Below, one piece after another: positions 28,104 through 36,007 of a stretch of 64,000 nt of DNA (position 1 is the stretch's first letter; every line of letters begins with the position of its first letter). Source of the DNA: CAYQCE01 sp964415885 (GTDB lineage: Bacteria; Zixibacteria; MSB-5A5; JAABVY01; JAHJOQ01); NCBI GenBank assembly GCA_964415885.1, contig CAYQCE010000007.1:28558-92557 (forward strand), given 5' to 3'. The position numbers and the translations under genes were made by a program. A model generated the notes under the pieces. The model saw only the letters and a list, made by a program, of their open reading frames with translations, was not told the origin of the DNA and made no database searches.

Positions 28104-30189
28104 CAGCGCGAGAATCCTTATCATCGATGACGAGAAGCGTATGTGCGAGAGTCTCGAAGCGCTGCTTGGGAAGCTCGATTACAAGGTAGATACCGCGACC
28201 GACGGCAACACCGGATCGGAGAAGATCGCCGATGGAGGATACGACCTCATTCTCTCCGATATAAAATTGCCCGGCAAAGACGGTATATCCCTGCTGAGAG
28301 AGGCGAAAGAGAAGGATCCGAGCACGGTGGTCATCCTGATGACCGCATATGCTTCTCTCGAGTCTGCTGTCCAGGCGGTGTCTGAAGGTGCATATGATTA
28401 CCTGTTGAAGCCCGTGGAATTCTCTCACCTGAAGATGGCCGTGAATCGCGCTTTGGATAAGCGTTTCTCGGACAGGGCGAGAGAGGAACTCGTCGGCGCG
28501 TTGCAGGCAAAGAACGAGGAGCTTCAGCAGCGCATCGCTGAGATCAACGCGCTCTATCGCGCGAGTCAGTCGATGTCGACCACGGTGGAGCTGCCCGAAC
28601 TGTTGTCGCAGATTATCAATCTGGCGACAGCCGTCATTGGCGCGACTACCGGTTCGATTATGCTCATGGAATCCGATCGGAATGTCCTTCGGATACAGGC
28701 TGCCGTCGGAGTCGATAAAGAGGTCATCGAGAATACTACGCTGCCCCTGGGATCGTCAATTGCCGGATATGTCGCGATGACCGGCAAGCCGATCATGGTG
28801 AAAGACATCGAACACGACGAGCGTTTTAAGCGGGATGCCAAAAATCACTATCATTCCAAGTCATTTCTATGTGTGCCACTGAAAGTCAAAAATGAGATTC
28901 TGGGCGTAATCAACCTCACAGACAAAGCGAGTGGTGAAGATTTCGGCGAGGGTGATCTTAAGTTGCTGACGACGTTCGCATCCCAGGCAGCGATCGCAAT
29001 CGACGACGCCAATCACTATGAAGACGCGCGGAAGAAGCTACGGCAGTTCACTGTGCTATATGAGATATCGTCGATGCTGCCCGAGATCGAAGACTTCGAC
29101 AAAATGAGCTCGTTTATACATCACTCGATACGTGGAATAATCCCGCTGGACTTCTCGCTGTGGATGACATGGCATCAGCGCTCCAGAAAGATGGTTATCA
29201 CTTTTTGGGAGGGGTGGGGCAAAGACTCATCTTCGGACCTCATAATGAGCGAGATAGAGATGACCAACGAGGAGCTCGCGAGCGCAAACGGCCGGACCGA
29301 CAGGGTCCTCGAATTCATCAAGGGCAAACTGCCCGAGGGCGGCAAGATTGCCTCATTTGCATCCGTGCCGGTCTATACGCAGGGTATGCTGAACGGGTTG
29401 TTCTGTATAGGGAGCCTCCGGAAGAATGCATTTACGATCGATCACGAGTATATTGCATCTATCGTTGCATCCCAGGCGACATCAGTCTATGAGCGCCAGC
29501 GGGCTATTCTTAACGCCACCCGGCTCATGACAATGGGCAATATGATGTCCGAGATATCGCATGACCTTCGAAAGCCGCTGACTAATATCCGGGGCGGGCT
29601 GCAGGTGCTCAAAACGCGCTTCGGCGACGACTCGAAGGAGGGTGACATCATTACCGAGGCGGATGAGGAACTGCGCAGACTGTCTGATCTCGTCAAGGAA
29701 CTCGTCGATTTCTCGAATCCAAATAAGTACAACATGGAGAAACGCCGAATCGAGGACGTTCTTCATCAGGTGATGAAACTCACTCGTACCGACGCAGAAC
29801 GGCTCAAGATAGATGTCAAGGCCGAACTGGATGAGTCGCTTCCGCCGGTCTCAATCAACTTCAATGAGATGATGGAGGTCTTCCTCAATCTGACAATGAA
29901 CGCATTCGATGCTATGCGCTCGGGCGGTGAGCTGCGGTATGTCTCGGAAAGGCATGTCGATCCCGAGGATAAGATCGAATATGCCCGAATCCGCGTTCAG
30001 GACTCCGGCGTAGGTATCGAACCGGAGGATATCGATCGAATATTCGAGAGGTACTTCACGAGCAAGGATACCGGTACCGGCCTCGGTCTTGCAGTAGTCG
30101 AGAGAATAGTCATGGCGCACAACGGCAAGATCAAAGTCGACTCCACGTCCGGTAAGGGGACGACATTCTCAATCATGCTTCCTATGTAG
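28087..30189 (+). CDS. hybrid signalling protein REC-GAF-GAF-HisKA-HATPase
   Basis: A 700-residue soluble protein. It has an N-terminal receiver domain (1-120; IIDDEKRM, phosphoacceptor in LILSDIKLPGKDG), a short coiled coil, a GAF domain (about 165-310), a second GAF-like domain (about 320-470), HisKA (MSEISHDLRKPLTNIRGG) and an ATPase (DSGVGIEPED, GTGLGLAVVE). With the receiver at the N-terminus it could take phosphate from the upstream kinase and gate its own kinase, which may feed the NtrC-type activator downstream. The phosphorelay order is inference. Confidence 0.9.
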   Translation: MSNSNNSARILIIDDEKRMCESLEALLGKLDYKVDTATDGNTGSEKIADGGYDLILSDIKLPGKDGISLLREAKEKDPSTVVILMTAYASLESAVQAVSEGAYDYLLKPVEFSHLKMAVNRALDKRFSDRAREELVGALQAKNEELQQRIAEINALYRASQSMSTTVELPELLSQIINLATAVIGATTGSIMLMESDRNVLRIQAAVGVDKEVIENTTLPLGSSIAGYVAMTGKPIMVKDIEHDERFKRDAKNHYHSKSFLCVPLKVKNEILGVINLTDKASGEDFGEGDLKLLTTFASQAAIAIDDANHYEDARKKLRQFTVLYEISSMLPEIEDFDKMSSFIHHSIRGIIPLDFSLWMTWHQRSRKMVITFWEGWGKDSSSDLIMSEIEMTNEELASANGRTDRVLEFIKGKLPEGGKIASFASVPVYTQGMLNGLFCIGSLRKNAFTIDHEYIASIVASQATSVYERQRAILNATRLMTMGNMMSEISHDLRKPLTNIRGGLQVLKTRFGDDSKEGDIITEADEELRRLSDLVKELVDFSNPNKYNMEKRRIEDVLHQVMKLTRTDAERLKIDVKAELDESLPPVSINFNEMMEVFLNLTMNAFDAMRSGGELRYVSERHVDPEDKIEYARIRVQDSGVGIEPEDIDRIFERYFTSKDTGTGLGLAVVERIVMAHNGKIKVDSTSGKGTTFSIMLPM

Positions 30190-30241
30190 AAAATCCTTCT
30201 GTTTCATTCCGAAATCCCTGCATGCAGAATTCCAGTTTTTG

Positions 30242-30270
30242 TTGACTGTCTGCTCCGATTCCCATTCATA
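30242..30270 (+). promoter_or_regulatory. candidate sigma-70 promoter for the NtrC-type activator
   Basis: TTGACT at 30242-30247, a 17-base spacer and TTCATA at 30265-30270, inside the 113-base gap after the hybrid kinase. Transcription would start near 30277, upstream of both candidate start codons of the activator. Confidence 0.5.
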
Positions 30271-30365
30271 CGTGCAGGGCATTGCATTAAATACGCAGCC
30301 CGATGCTCAACATCGGGGACATCACGCCGATAACATCAGTGTATAACGCTCACAAAGAGGCTGAT

Positions 30366-31817
30366 GTGACTAAAGACAAAGTCAAAGTACTTGTTATCGA
30401 TGACGACCCCAAGGTCTCTTGGATACTCTCCGAGGGCCTCGAGGGCGATTACGAAATCCTCTCCGCGCGGGATGGCGCTGAGGGCATCCAGCTTGCATCC
30501 ACCGAGAAACCGGAGCTGATTCTGCTCGACATCAAGATGCCCGGCATGTCCGGGCTGGATGTGCTGTCGAAACTTAAGAAGTCGGATCTTCCATCGGAGG
30601 TCATTATGCTCTCCGGCCACGGTGAGACGAAGTACGTCGTTGAATCGATTCGAAAGGGTGCGGCAGAATTCGTCAACAAGCCGTTCGATGTCAAAGAGGT
30701 CGAGATACATATCCAGTCGGTTCTGGAAAAATCTCGGTTGCGTCAGGAGCTGACGCACCTCAAATCGGAGCTTCAGGCGAAGTCTCGCTGGGATTCATTC
30801 GTCGGCGACTCGCCCAAGATGCTCGAGGTTAAGAACATCATAGAGCAGGTCGCCCCGAGCGAGCTGACAGTTCTTATCAGAGGCGAATCGGGCACCGGCA
30901 AGGAGATCGTGGCACGCATGCTGCACGAGATGTCCGATCGTGTCAAGAGCTCGTTCTCCAAGGTCAATTGCGCGGCTATCCCGCGGGACCTTCTGGAGGC
31001 TGAACTGTTCGGGTATGAGAAGGGTGCTTTCACGGGCGCCCATCGAACCAAGCCGGGCCGTTTCGAAGTTGCCAACAACGGCACGATGTTTCTCGATGAA
31101 ATCGGAGATATGCCGCTCGAGCTTCAGTCCAAGCTCCTTCAGGTGCTCGAACAGCAGGAGTTCGTGCGAGTCGGTGGGATAACCAACATAAAGGTGGACC
31201 TCCGGATAATCTGTGCTACGAACAAGAATCTCGAGGAGGCAATAGGGACGAAGCAATTCCGTGATGATCTTTTCTATCGGCTCAACGAGATCACGATTTT
31301 CCTCCCGCCCCTGCGAGAGAGAAGAGAGGATGTCCCGCTGCTTGTCGAGCACTTCCTGAAGAAGTACAACGCTCAGTACAAGAAGGAATTCCCGCCGCTC
31401 TCCAAGCAGACGGTGTCCAGCCTTATGGAGTACGAGTTCCCGGGCAATGTCCGCCAGCTCGAGAATCTGGTCAAACAGGTAGTGGTTCGTGAGGATGAGG
31501 GCATCGTAGAGGATCTGCTCGCTCGCGGTCAGCAGGTCACGCCGACTCAGTCATACCAGTCTGCGGGGCAAGCGCCGGTTCAGGGCGGGATGACTCCGAA
31601 TCCGCCGATTCAGCGGGAACAACCGAAGGAGCCAAAGGACTACTCTCTAAAAAAGAGGGTGTCAAGGGCGGTCGAAGAAGAGGAAAAGACCCTGATTCTC
31701 GAGGTGTTGAATAAAGTTAACTGGAACCGCCGGAAAGCCTCTGAAATTCTGGAGATTAGCTATCGTTCCTTACTTTATAAGATTAAGGAATATCGCATAA
31801 ACGAGATTAATCAGTAG
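30366..31817 (+). CDS. NtrC-family sigma-54-dependent response regulator
   Basis: A 483-residue activator with receiver domain (VLVIDDDPK; LILLDIKMPGMSG), AAA+ domain with Walker A GESGTGKEI, sigma-54 loop GAFTGA, Walker B MFLDEIGDM, and a C-terminal Fis-type helix-turn-helix (NWNRRKASEILEISYRSL). A linker rich in Gln and Pro precedes the DNA-binding domain. GTG 30366 is chosen because AAAGAGG lies 5 bases upstream; ATG 30303 would add 21 residues without homology. It presumably receives phosphate from the two kinases upstream. Targets are unknown and I saw no clear sigma-54 promoter in the window. Confidence 0.93.
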   Translation: MTKDKVKVLVIDDDPKVSWILSEGLEGDYEILSARDGAEGIQLASTEKPELILLDIKMPGMSGLDVLSKLKKSDLPSEVIMLSGHGETKYVVESIRKGAAEFVNKPFDVKEVEIHIQSVLEKSRLRQELTHLKSELQAKSRWDSFVGDSPKMLEVKNIIEQVAPSELTVLIRGESGTGKEIVARMLHEMSDRVKSSFSKVNCAAIPRDLLEAELFGYEKGAFTGAHRTKPGRFEVANNGTMFLDEIGDMPLELQSKLLQVLEQQEFVRVGGITNIKVDLRIICATNKNLEEAIGTKQFRDDLFYRLNEITIFLPPLRERREDVPLLVEHFLKKYNAQYKKEFPPLSKQTVSSLMEYEFPGNVRQLENLVKQVVVREDEGIVEDLLARGQQVTPTQSYQSAGQAPVQGGMTPNPPIQREQPKEPKDYSLKKRVSRAVEEEEKTLILEVLNKVNWNRRKASEILEISYRSLLYKIKEYRINEINQ

Positions 31818-31857
31818 TGTGAGTGATGCAGGATATGTGAATATTATTGCGCAGAGT

Positions 31858-31886
31858 TTGAACAGTTTGTGACTAGTGCGTGTTAT
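31858..31886 (+). promoter_or_regulatory. weak candidate promoter upstream of the GGDEF-like gene
   Basis: TTGAAC at 31858-31863, a 17-base spacer and TGTTAT at 31881-31886, in the 215-base gap between the NtrC-type gene and the next start. Box quality is modest. Nothing else recognisable is in this gap. Confidence 0.3.
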
Positions 31887-32032
31887 GGAAAATCAGTGAG
31901 CTTATAGCCTGTTGTAATTTATTGCCCTGTCATAGCTTGCGAATTGGAGGCTGGACTCTCTGATCTATTGTTCGGGGCATGGAAATTGCTTTAGGACTGT
32001 AAGCTTGGTGTGAGTTGGCATCGGGAGGAGAA

Positions 32033-32509
32033 TTGATAGTACCCGATATGACGAATGAGTTTCACGGTAATACTAATCGAATGCTGTTTCGAAACTTCGA
32101 TTTTGCCTCACTGGTTCGCCATGAGCTAAGGCGTTCGGAGCGATACTGTACCTTCCTGTCACTGCTGGCGCTTAGGATTGACGATCTCGAGGAGAGCTTG
32201 AAGCGTCGATTTCCGGCGGATGACAAGACCGCAGCAGATTATCGCTCTCGGCTTCTCGATGTGATAAGATCGCACGTACGCGCGACCGATGTAGTCTCAG
32301 TCGTGCATCACAACACGGTTGCCCTCCTGCTCGTCGAAACTCCCTCCGAAGGGGCTGATGTGCTCGGCCGCAGGCTGTCCAAACATCTCCGAGACTACTT
32401 CACCTCGAGCGGTGATCCGCTCGACAAAGTCGATGTCGATACCGACGTGGGTTCCTACCCGGAAGACCGAGACTCAATCGAGCGTTTGCTTAGCGAGTTT
32501 GTTTCTTAG
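32033..32509 (+). CDS. degenerate GGDEF-like domain protein
   Basis: A 158-residue cytoplasmic protein. Its pattern (L-x-x-E-L-x-R-S-x-R-Y near the start, LLALRIDDLEES, then RATDVVSVVHHNTVALLLVETP) follows the diguanylate cyclase fold. The GG(D/E)EF signature is replaced by a stretch around VVHHNT, so it should not make c-di-GMP. TTG 32033 is chosen because GGGAGGAG lies just upstream; ATG 32048 is too far from it. It follows the kinase/NtrC block and could be a nucleotide-sensing or partner domain. Its function is not known. Confidence 0.65.
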   Translation: MIVPDMTNEFHGNTNRMLFRNFDFASLVRHELRRSERYCTFLSLLALRIDDLEESLKRRFPADDKTAADYRSRLLDVIRSHVRATDVVSVVHHNTVALLLVETPSEGADVLGRRLSKHLRDYFTSSGDPLDKVDVDTDVGSYPEDRDSIERLLSEFVS

Positions 32510-32517
32510 TATCCGTC

Positions 32518-32546
32518 TTGACTTGATTCCCCATTACGTATAGATT
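32518..32546 (+). promoter_or_regulatory. sigma-70-type promoter giving a near-leaderless fetA mRNA
   Basis: TTGACT at 32518-32523, a 17-base spacer and TAGATT at 32541-32546. The ATG at 32555 is 8 bases past the -10 box, so the transcript would have a leader of roughly 0-3 bases. There is no ribosome-binding site. Confidence 0.55.
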
Positions 32547-32554
32547 CACTTTCA

Positions 32555-33301
32555 ATGTTGTCTGACGTATCCGATTCAAGCGGCGGCGACTACCTGTATT
32601 CGCTGCGTGATGTCAGTCTCTCGAAAGACGGCACAGACATTCTCTCGGGCATAACGCAGCAGTTAAAGCGTGGCCGAATCTATCTGATCGCCGGCCCATC
32701 GGGTTCGGGCAAAACCAGCCTTCTCAAGCTCCTGAACGGGTTGGTGTTTGCAACCGAGGGCTCGGTGTTGTTCGAGGGCCGCAATATACAGGATTACAAT
32801 CTGCCTGAGTTGCGTTCTCGCGCTGTCCTGATGACGCAGGAGCCTATTCTAATTAGTGAGACCGTGATAGAAAATCTGGAGATGCCCTTCAGATTCGCCG
32901 CGAACTCGAATCAAACTTTCGACCGGGCGGACGCCATCAACACGATCGGCAGAGTCGGGCTGAACGAATCCTTCGCAGAGCGCGATATTGAAAAACTCTC
33001 CGGTGGAGAGAAGCAGCGCGTGGCTCTTGCGCGGGCTCTTCTGTTGAAGCCGGATGTCCTCCTCGCCGACGAACCGACCGCGTCGCTCGATCTCAAAAGC
33101 GAAGAGCGTATAGTGCGTTTGATCGAAAATCTGAGAGGGTCGATGACCTTCGTCGCCGTCTCCCATTCCACACGCTTCCTGAGCCTGGCCGATCAAGTGA
33201 TTCTGATGTCGAACGGGCGGATATCGAGTGTACGCGGGGAGATGGATGTCGACGAATTCCGTGAGTTTCTCGACCTCGAGGAGAACTCGAAGAATGGTTG
33301 A
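32555..33301 (+). CDS. fetA: ABC transporter ATPase, FetA/YbbL-like
   Basis: A 248-residue ABC ATPase with Walker A GPSGSGKTSLLKLL, Q loop MTQEPIL, signature LSGGEKQRVALARALLL, Walker B DVLLADEPTASLD and switch His in AVSHSTRF. It overlaps the next gene, a UPF0014/FetB-type permease, by 8 bases; the pair resembles the FetAB system implicated in iron export and oxidative-stress resistance in Escherichia coli. The metal substrate is inferred from that family. Confidence 0.85.
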   Translation: MLSDVSDSSGGDYLYSLRDVSLSKDGTDILSGITQQLKRGRIYLIAGPSGSGKTSLLKLLNGLVFATEGSVLFEGRNIQDYNLPELRSRAVLMTQEPILISETVIENLEMPFRFAANSNQTFDRADAINTIGRVGLNESFAERDIEKLSGGEKQRVALARALLLKPDVLLADEPTASLDLKSEERIVRLIENLRGSMTFVAVSHSTRFLSLADQVILMSNGRISSVRGEMDVDEFREFLDLEENSKNG

Positions 33302-34085
33302 GAGTGTAAGTCTGCTCCAGATGGTTATCGCCTACGGGCTCCTTGTCCTCGTATTCGGGCTCGCAGCGTGGAATCGCCTCGACATAAACAAAGACCTCGC
33401 TATCGCGTCGTTACGGATGACTGTCCAACTCGCAGCGGTTGGACTGATCCTCCGCTATCTCTTCGAAGTCAGCCTCTGGTACACAACGCTTATTCTCCTT
33501 CTGATAATGACCGGATTCGCGGTGCACGTCGTCCTCGGTCGCGTGAAACGACGAGTCAGCCAATTGCCGCTGATTCTGTTCATCTCGATAGGATTTTCGA
33601 GCTTCGCCGTTATTGCAGCGTTTATCTTCGTGATCGTCGATCACGAACCATGGTATGATGCGCAGTATGTGATACCGATCGGTGGAATGATAATCGGCAA
33701 TGCCATGACTGCATCAGCGCTTGCGACCGAGCGGCTTTTGAGCGAAGTCCGCTCCTCGCGAGGCGCGATAGAGATGATGCTCTCGCTCGGAGCCACGTCT
33801 AGGGAGGCATCGCTCGAACCGTACCGTGCCGCATATCGTGCCGCGCTCCTGCCGACAATTGCCTCCATGACCGGAATGGGGATTGTGCATCTACCCGGTA
33901 TGATGACCGGTCAGGTCCTGTCCGGCGTTGAGCCTCTCCTTGCAGTGAAATACCAGATAGCGATCGTGCTCGCGATTATTTCGGCGGCCGCGATATCCTG
34001 TCTTGTATGCCTCTACCTCGAGCGGAGGCGCATATTCAATCGATGCCACCAGATATCGCTGGATGAACTAAACGAGAATTGCTGA
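33294..34085 (+). CDS. fetB: UPF0014-family permease, FetB-like
   Basis: A 263-residue inner-membrane protein with about seven hydrophobic segments. Family blocks present are AIASLRMTVQLAAVGLIL, PIGGMIIGNAMTASALA, and MIVHLPGMMTGQVLSG-like IVHLPGMMTGQ. ATG 33294 has GAGGA upstream and overlaps the ATPase gene by 8 bases, so translation is probably coupled. A hairpin at 34107-34133 follows, between this gene and a convergent one. Confidence 0.88.
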   Translation: MVESVSLLQMVIAYGLLVLVFGLAAWNRLDINKDLAIASLRMTVQLAAVGLILRYLFEVSLWYTTLILLLIMTGFAVHVVLGRVKRRVSQLPLILFISIGFSSFAVIAAFIFVIVDHEPWYDAQYVIPIGGMIIGNAMTASALATERLLSEVRSSRGAIEMMLSLGATSREASLEPYRAAYRAALLPTIASMTGMGIVHLPGMMTGQVLSGVEPLLAVKYQIAIVLAIISAAAISCLVCLYLERRRIFNRCHQISLDELNENC

Positions 34086-34106
34086 TGGACTGGCTTAAAA
34101 GGGCAG

Positions 34107-34133
34107 GCCGGCGAGAAGTCGAATCCCGCCGGC
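34107..34133. terminator. hairpin between convergent genes
   Basis: A perfect 7-bp stem GCCGGCG/CGCCGGC with a 13-base loop, in the 81-base gap between the + strand permease and the - strand lipoprotein gene. There is no good T tract on either side. Position suggests a bidirectional termination or mRNA-end stabilising role. Confidence 0.4.
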
Positions 34134-34166
34134 TGTTGTAGAGGAAATAGGGCAACGGGTGTTTAT

Positions 34167-34784
34167 CTAGTTAAAATTGATGTCCGGTTCCATGTCGAAC
34201 TGCTCGTAGATCACCGCGAACTTTGTCGACGAGTTGAGCGTGAACTCAACTACCGTACTCGAATTCGGGATCGTGGTCGAGTAAAGACTGTACTGTTCCG
34301 CGATCGATCGATAGAGAGAGAACGTCACATCCCTCGGAGCGTAGTTGCGGTTCGACACTCCACTTTCGATAGCGAGACCGATTGCTCCGATGTACGCCAC
34401 CTCGGACGGCTCGAACTCGTAGACTTCCAGATTATCACCATACAGATTGTATCCCTTGGTGATCGTTACAGAAACATCCCAGTCCGCGCCCGCGGGACGA
34501 GCCGGGAAAGTGAGCGTACGATAGTCGCCATTGAAGTAAAGGGTCAGGTCCCCGCCTGATCCCGGAATAGTTCTCGTGGTCCGGCGAATATCGGAATCCA
34601 GTGACTCATCAAAACTGAAGAGCGAATCGGTCTGGTCTCCACCGTTTATGGGGCCGGAATCACCGGGTTGCTCGATATCGGTCAAGCCGGTTGTCGAGAA
34701 TCTATCCGGCGAGTTCGAGCAGCCGGTCAGGATGAGCGCCAGAAGCGCGGTGAATCCGATCAGAGTCCTGCAAATGTCTTTCAT
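34167..34784 (-). CDS. lipoprotein of unknown function
   Basis: A 205-residue predicted lipoprotein: a hydrophobic signal ends in the lipobox LILTGCSN with Cys22, followed by a low-complexity linker rich in Gly, Asp and Gln. The rest is beta-rich, without a family I recognise. The start codon at 34784 (reading leftwards) is preceded by AAAGGAGA. A longer reading up to 35006 would add 74 unrelated residues. It is divergent from the TIM-barrel gene and convergent with the FetB-like gene. Confidence 0.8.
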   Translation of the reverse strand: MKDICRTLIGFTALLALILTGCSNSPDRFSTTGLTDIEQPGDSGPINGGDQTDSLFSFDESLDSDIRRTTRTIPGSGGDLTLYFNGDYRTLTFPARPAGADWDVSVTITKGYNLYGDNLEVYEFEPSEVAYIGAIGLAIESGVSNRNYAPRDVTFSLYRSIAEQYSLYSTTIPNSSTVVEFTLNSSTKFAVIYEQFDMEPDINFN

Positions 34785-35032
34785 CGTGAATCTCCTTTCC
34801 TGCACGATTACAGCCTGCACTACCGAGGATGTACGCAAACCGGATACCGAACTGGTCCGAATGCATCGAATTGTGTAAGTGGTAGTGGTTCCGTTGATTA
34901 GCGCGCGTGTGGCCAAGGCCGGCTTGAACAGGAGCGGCGAATCGTATAGGAATTGACCCATACAAAGACGATTCGCATCTACATGACTTGCCGCTGTCAT
35001 ATCCATGGACCCTTTTAACGGAGCTTATTGAC

Positions 35033-35061
35033 TTGACCGGGAACTAACATAAAGCTATCAT
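35033..35061 (+). promoter_or_regulatory. sigma-70-type promoter giving a leaderless TIM-barrel gene mRNA
   Basis: TTGACC at 35033-35038, a 17-base spacer and TATCAT at 35056-35061. The ATG at 35069 is 7 bases past the -10 box, so transcription should start within a base or two of the start codon. The remainder of the 284-base divergent gap (34785-35068) shows no other feature I can support. Confidence 0.6.
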
Positions 35062-35068
35062 CTCATCT

Positions 35069-35878
35069 ATGAAGCCGGCCATATCCACGTCCTGGAATTA
35101 TTCGGTTCCGTTCGACAAGTCGATTGAACTCATCCGAAACTCAGGTTTTGACCTGATTTCAATCGGCGGCAAGGAATCGCATTCGCGCTTTCACAAGCCG
35201 GAAGGACGAGAGCGAATTCGAGAGATTTGCGATCGGCATGGCGTGGCGATTGAGTCTATCCATGCCTCGTTCGGTTCGACAGTCGATATCAGTGAGCCGG
35301 AGGAAATTCTCAGACGGTCCGCCTCGATGGAGATCGCCCGGGAAATCCGCGCGTGCTCCGATCTCAAAGTCAAGATACTGATTCTGCACATCTCCGGCTT
35401 CAGGATCGATGACATCTCGACTCGCATGAAACAGGTTCGCAAAAGCCTGGACGAGCTTCTCGAAATTGCCGAGAAGGAGGACGTCTCGATCGCGGCTGAG
35501 AATCTCGGCGTTAGCATGGCGAAAATTCTCCTGAAATACGCTCTCGATCTGTTCGAGACTCCGCGTCTTGGTCTCTGCTTCGATAATGGCCACGCTGAGC
35601 TTAATCGTGAGGATTACGACATTCTCGACCACCATTCCAGCCGCCTCTATGCCGTGCACCTCCACGACAATGATCGCGCCCGTGATCTACACCTCCTGCC
35701 ATTCGAAGGCTCCTGCGATCTACCCAATCTCGCTGCGCAGTTGAACAAGCTGGAAAGGCTGTGCCCGATTACGGTGGAATCAGAGGTCACAAACTCTTCA
35801 TACAAATCCCCTGAGGCGTTTCTGTCGCATGCACGCAAGGCCGGCGATCGTTTTATGGAGATGCTAAAACACGATTGA
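35069..35878 (+). CDS. sugar phosphate isomerase/epimerase-like TIM-barrel protein
   Basis: A 269-residue protein of the xylose-isomerase-like (AP endonuclease 2) superfamily. Candidate metal ligands are visible: Glu in AAENLGVSM, Asp and His in GLCFDNGHAEL, His and Asp in AVHLHDND, and a late Glu in TVESEV. The family includes sugar epimerases, isomerases and endonuclease IV; the last is less likely because its extra motifs are not obvious. Substrate unknown. It begins at a predicted leaderless start and precedes the nucleotide-sugar dehydrogenase-like gene. Confidence 0.82.
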   Translation: MKPAISTSWNYSVPFDKSIELIRNSGFDLISIGGKESHSRFHKPEGRERIREICDRHGVAIESIHASFGSTVDISEPEEILRRSASMEIAREIRACSDLKVKILILHISGFRIDDISTRMKQVRKSLDELLEIAEKEDVSIAAENLGVSMAKILLKYALDLFETPRLGLCFDNGHAELNREDYDILDHHSSRLYAVHLHDNDRARDLHLLPFEGSCDLPNLAAQLNKLERLCPITVESEVTNSSYKSPEAFLSHARKAGDRFMEMLKHD

Positions 35879-36007
35879 CTGTCAGCTCACGTGCGTTTTT
35901 GATTGACTTTTCCGCCACTTTTTGTTTCCGCTATGTAAGCCAAAGAATCGCTCTGTTGCATCTCTAAGAATCGAATTCGGACAATTGACACGATCGGAGA
36001 AAACGCG

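Noticed and set aside
31978..32000. Sigma-54 promoter before the GGDEF-like gene (TGGAAATTGC)
   Set aside because: Spacing between GG and GC is too short for a -24/-12 promoter.
35903..35937. Promoter before the nucleotide-sugar dehydrogenase gene
   Set aside because: TTGACT at 35903 has only TATGTA at 23 bases spacing, too long.
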